From: JBAYJY01 sp041664945
Lineage (GTDB): Bacteria > UBP15 > UBA6099
Length of the DNA stretch: 21,588 bases
Reading direction: 5' to 3'
Assembly: GCA_041664945.1 (NCBI GenBank)
Contig: JBAYJY010000072.1
Span: forward strand, 1-21,588
In this document: positions 20,039-21,588 of the stretch, piece by piece
How the letters are laid out: every line of letters begins with the position of its first letter
Position numbering within the stretch: the first letter of the stretch is position 1
Position numbers and translations under genes: made by a program
Notes under the pieces: generated by a model
Seen by the model: only the letters and a program-made list of their open reading frames with translations
What the model was told of the DNA's origin: nothing
Database searches by the model: none

Positions 20039-21409
20039 TCAGAGTTTTTCTTTAACGACATCTTCCTCGCGGATGATCGCGAACTGTTTGCGGAGCGTGT
20101 CCTGGATTTCCGGGAGCAGCGCTTCGGGGTCTTTTTTTCCGCGCGAGGCGAGCGCGGCGGCGACTCCGCCCGCATGGCCGACCGCCATGCATGTCGGCAT
20201 CACGCGCGTCGACGAAAATCCCTTGTGCGTCACCGATATGCATTTGCCGACCGTAATCAGATTCTCGACCCCTTTGTTCAGCAGGCAGCGGAGCGGAATG
20301 TCATAATGGCCCTTGCCCTCGATATAATGCGACGAGATCGAGGCGTCCGTAGCCGAGTGGATATCCATCGGGTAAGCGCCCATCGCGATGGCGTCATCGA
20401 AATGGGCGGTGGCGAGTATATCGTTCTCATTCATCACGTATCGGCCTATCAGCCGACGCGTCTCGCGTACTCCGATGTGGTCTGCGATTCGGGCGATGCG
20501 CGCTCTCCCGAACCCCGGAATCTCGTTTTTCATGAAGACGAACAATTCCCAGACCTGCTCAAGCCCCGCGCGCATCGCATCAGAAATTTCGTCTCCGTAT
20601 AGCCCCCGGTAGCCGGTGAGCCGCGTCGTGTTGACTACCACCTGCCCGGGCCGCGCGTTTCCGAAGAAAAGCAGCCTGTCCCGCTGTATGTTAAGACATC
20701 CTCGTTCGCGCGCTTTGTTCACGTGAGAGAAAAAGCCCGACACTCCGATATAGCCGCGGTCCAGCACAGCCATGTTTGCATGCATGTGAAACTCATCAGG
20801 ATGCTTTTTCTGATAGGCGATTATCGCCCCGGCGTCGACGTTCTCAAGCGTGAAGATCAGCGTCATGGGCTGGCAGTCCGGATCGATCTCCATTTCGCAA
20901 CCAGCCGCGCTCGTCAGGTCTCCGTTTCCGCTTGCGTCTACATAAAACCCGGCCTCAACGTCGAATACATTGCCGTTTTCGTCCTCAACTTCCACGCTCG
21001 CGATTCTGCCGTCGGCGACGTTCACTTCATGCAGCCGGTGCCCGAGAAGCGTGGCGATGTTCTCTTCGGCGAGCCATTCGGCGTAAGCGGATTTTAAGAT
21101 GTCCGGATCTGCCGGAGTGACGGAGGCGGCGAAACCGACGGGGTCCGGCAGATGGCCGGGCGAACCGCCGCGCGCCTGTATCCGGTCCACAAGTTCCTGC
21201 GCTACGCCGCCGATCACCCGGCCTGTGCGAGAATGGAAAGTCTGCATCGGGCTTACGAGCGCTTCGGTCGCCGTGCCGCCGAGCAGATAGTGCCGTTCCG
21301 CAAGCGCGACTCTCGCGCCGCTTTTCGCCGCCCCGAGCGCCGCTGCCGTTCCGGACATGCCGCCCCCGAGCACAAACACATCGGTTTTTATTTTTCCTTC
21401 AATCGCCAT
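20039..21409 (-). CDS. FAD-dependent oxidoreductase (FAD_oxidored / fumarate-reductase-like fold)
   Basis: The N-terminus holds the dinucleotide-binding motif VFVLGGGMSGTAAALGAAKSG, shown as VFVLGGGMSGTAAAL then GAAKSG, with the FAD-ribose acid in ALAERH, then LLGGTATEAL. GFYVDASGNGDLTSAAGC is the second FAD-contact segment. The C-terminus (RVMPTCMAVGHAGGVAAALA) is the FAD-binding end of this family. At about 456 residues it matches the soluble one-domain FAD-dependent oxidoreductases common in Planctomycetes and other environmental bacteria, whose substrates are mostly unknown. There is no signal peptide. I prefer the ATG at 21409 (MAIEGKIK). A TATAAT box ends 7 bases before it, so the mRNA may be leaderless. 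An ATG three codons upstream would overlap that box. Confidence 0.88.
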   Translation of the reverse strand: MAIEGKIKTDVFVLGGGMSGTAAALGAAKSGARVALAERHYLLGGTATEALVSPMQTFHSRTGRVIGGVAQELVDRIQARGGSPGHLPDPVGFAASVTPADPDILKSAYAEWLAEENIATLLGHRLHEVNVADGRIASVEVEDENGNVFDVEAGFYVDASGNGDLTSAAGCEMEIDPDCQPMTLIFTLENVDAGAIIAYQKKHPDEFHMHANMAVLDRGYIGVSGFFSHVNKARERGCLNIQRDRLLFFGNARPGQVVVNTTRLTGYRGLYGDEISDAMRAGLEQVWELFVFMKNEIPGFGRARIARIADHIGVRETRRLIGRYVMNENDILATAHFDDAIAMGAYPMDIHSATDASISSHYIEGKGHYDIPLRCLLNKGVENLITVGKCISVTHKGFSSTRVMPTCMAVGHAGGVAAALASRGKKDPEALLPEIQDTLRKQFAIIREEDVVKEKL

Positions 21410-21416
21410 ATTCCGC

Positions 21417-21425
21417 ATTATATCA
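21417..21425 (-). promoter_or_regulatory. Extended -10 promoter of the FAD oxidoreductase gene
   Basis: Minus strand TGATATAAT (21425-21417) is an extended -10 element (TGnTATAAT). I see no good -35 box at 17 bases, as is usual for this promoter type. The -10 box to ATG distance is 7 bases, the same as at tatC. Confidence 0.55.
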
Positions 21426-21506
21426 TGGAAACGCCGTCTTTAGGATATGGCCGCCGCGCTAAATCCGTTTTGTTTCTCAGCGCCGATGACTAATCCCCGC
21501 GAATCC

Positions 21507-21558
21507 TATAATATTAGATAACATAAACCGGATTATTCGCGCTTTCGGAATAATCCGG
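21507..21558 (+). promoter_or_regulatory. Promoter box and perfect hairpin in the leader of the last gene
   Basis: TATAAT at 21507-21512 has no convincing -35 partner. Downstream, CCGGATTATTC (21528-21538) and GAATAATCCGG (21548-21558) form a perfect 11-bp inverted repeat with a 9-base spacer, ending 24 bases before the next start codon. The repeat could be an operator or a leader hairpin; no T-run follows. Confidence 0.5.
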
Positions 21559-21582
21559 CTCATTTTGCAGCGGAGGACAGAC

Positions 21583-21588
21583 ATGATA
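21583..21588 (+). CDS. Start of a further gene (two codons visible)
   Basis: ATGATA follows a strong CGGAGG ribosome site (21571-21576) at 6 bases. Only Met-Ile can be read, so no product can be named. Confidence 0.6.

Overview
The window is bacterial: tight genes with AGGAGG-type ribosome sites, sigma70-type promoters (TTGACA / TATAAT), GC-rich coding sequence and AT-rich spacers. I cannot name a phylum from sequence alone. CheC, CheD and CheX without CheZ, an Rrf2 regulator with IscR-type cysteines, HemW, TatC and an exported GH84 enzyme fit a deep-branching, probably anaerobic or micro-aerobic bacterium, but this is inference. There is no rRNA, tRNA, CRISPR array, insertion sequence or phage gene.

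Layout. 1-1480: the end of a phytoene-desaturase-like flavoprotein, then a MaoC-type hydratase closed by a strong terminator. 1666-3591 (-): a secreted GH84 beta-N-acetylglucosaminidase. 3592-4514: mostly non-coding, holding one small cysteine-rich gene with its own promoter and the first copy of a dispersed palindrome. 4515-5531: a URO-D/methyltransferase-like protein. 5614-7217 (-): tatC, a small unknown protein and an XRE regulator. 7218-7715: a divergent control region. 7716-17606 (+): the main feature, a ten-gene chemosensory cluster in the order Rrf2 regulator, two-CW cysteine protein, MCP, cheW, cheR, cheC, cheD, cheA, FapA(DUF342)-receiver fusion, cheX. 17703-18509: an alpha/beta hydrolase with its own promoter. 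18510-18796: a spacer packed with four hairpin repeats. 18797-19930 and 20039-21409 (-): HemW and an FAD-dependent oxidoreductase. The last six bases begin another gene on the + strand.

The chemosensory cluster has a complete core: receptor, CheW, CheA with H48 and a P2-type docking domain, CheR, CheD and two ExxN phosphatases (CheC, CheX). It has no CheB and no stand-alone CheY. The only receiver domain is the C-terminal part of a FapA/DUF342 protein, so the kinase's likely output is a beta-helical FapA-type protein, not a diffusible CheY. The leading Rrf2 regulator carries an IscR-like cysteine triad, the next gene is cysteine-rich, and the MCP has three HAMP units with no extracytoplasmic sensor domain. 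Together these suggest intracellular redox or metal-linked signalling that controls a FapA-type output. This is the best candidate here for an undescribed system.
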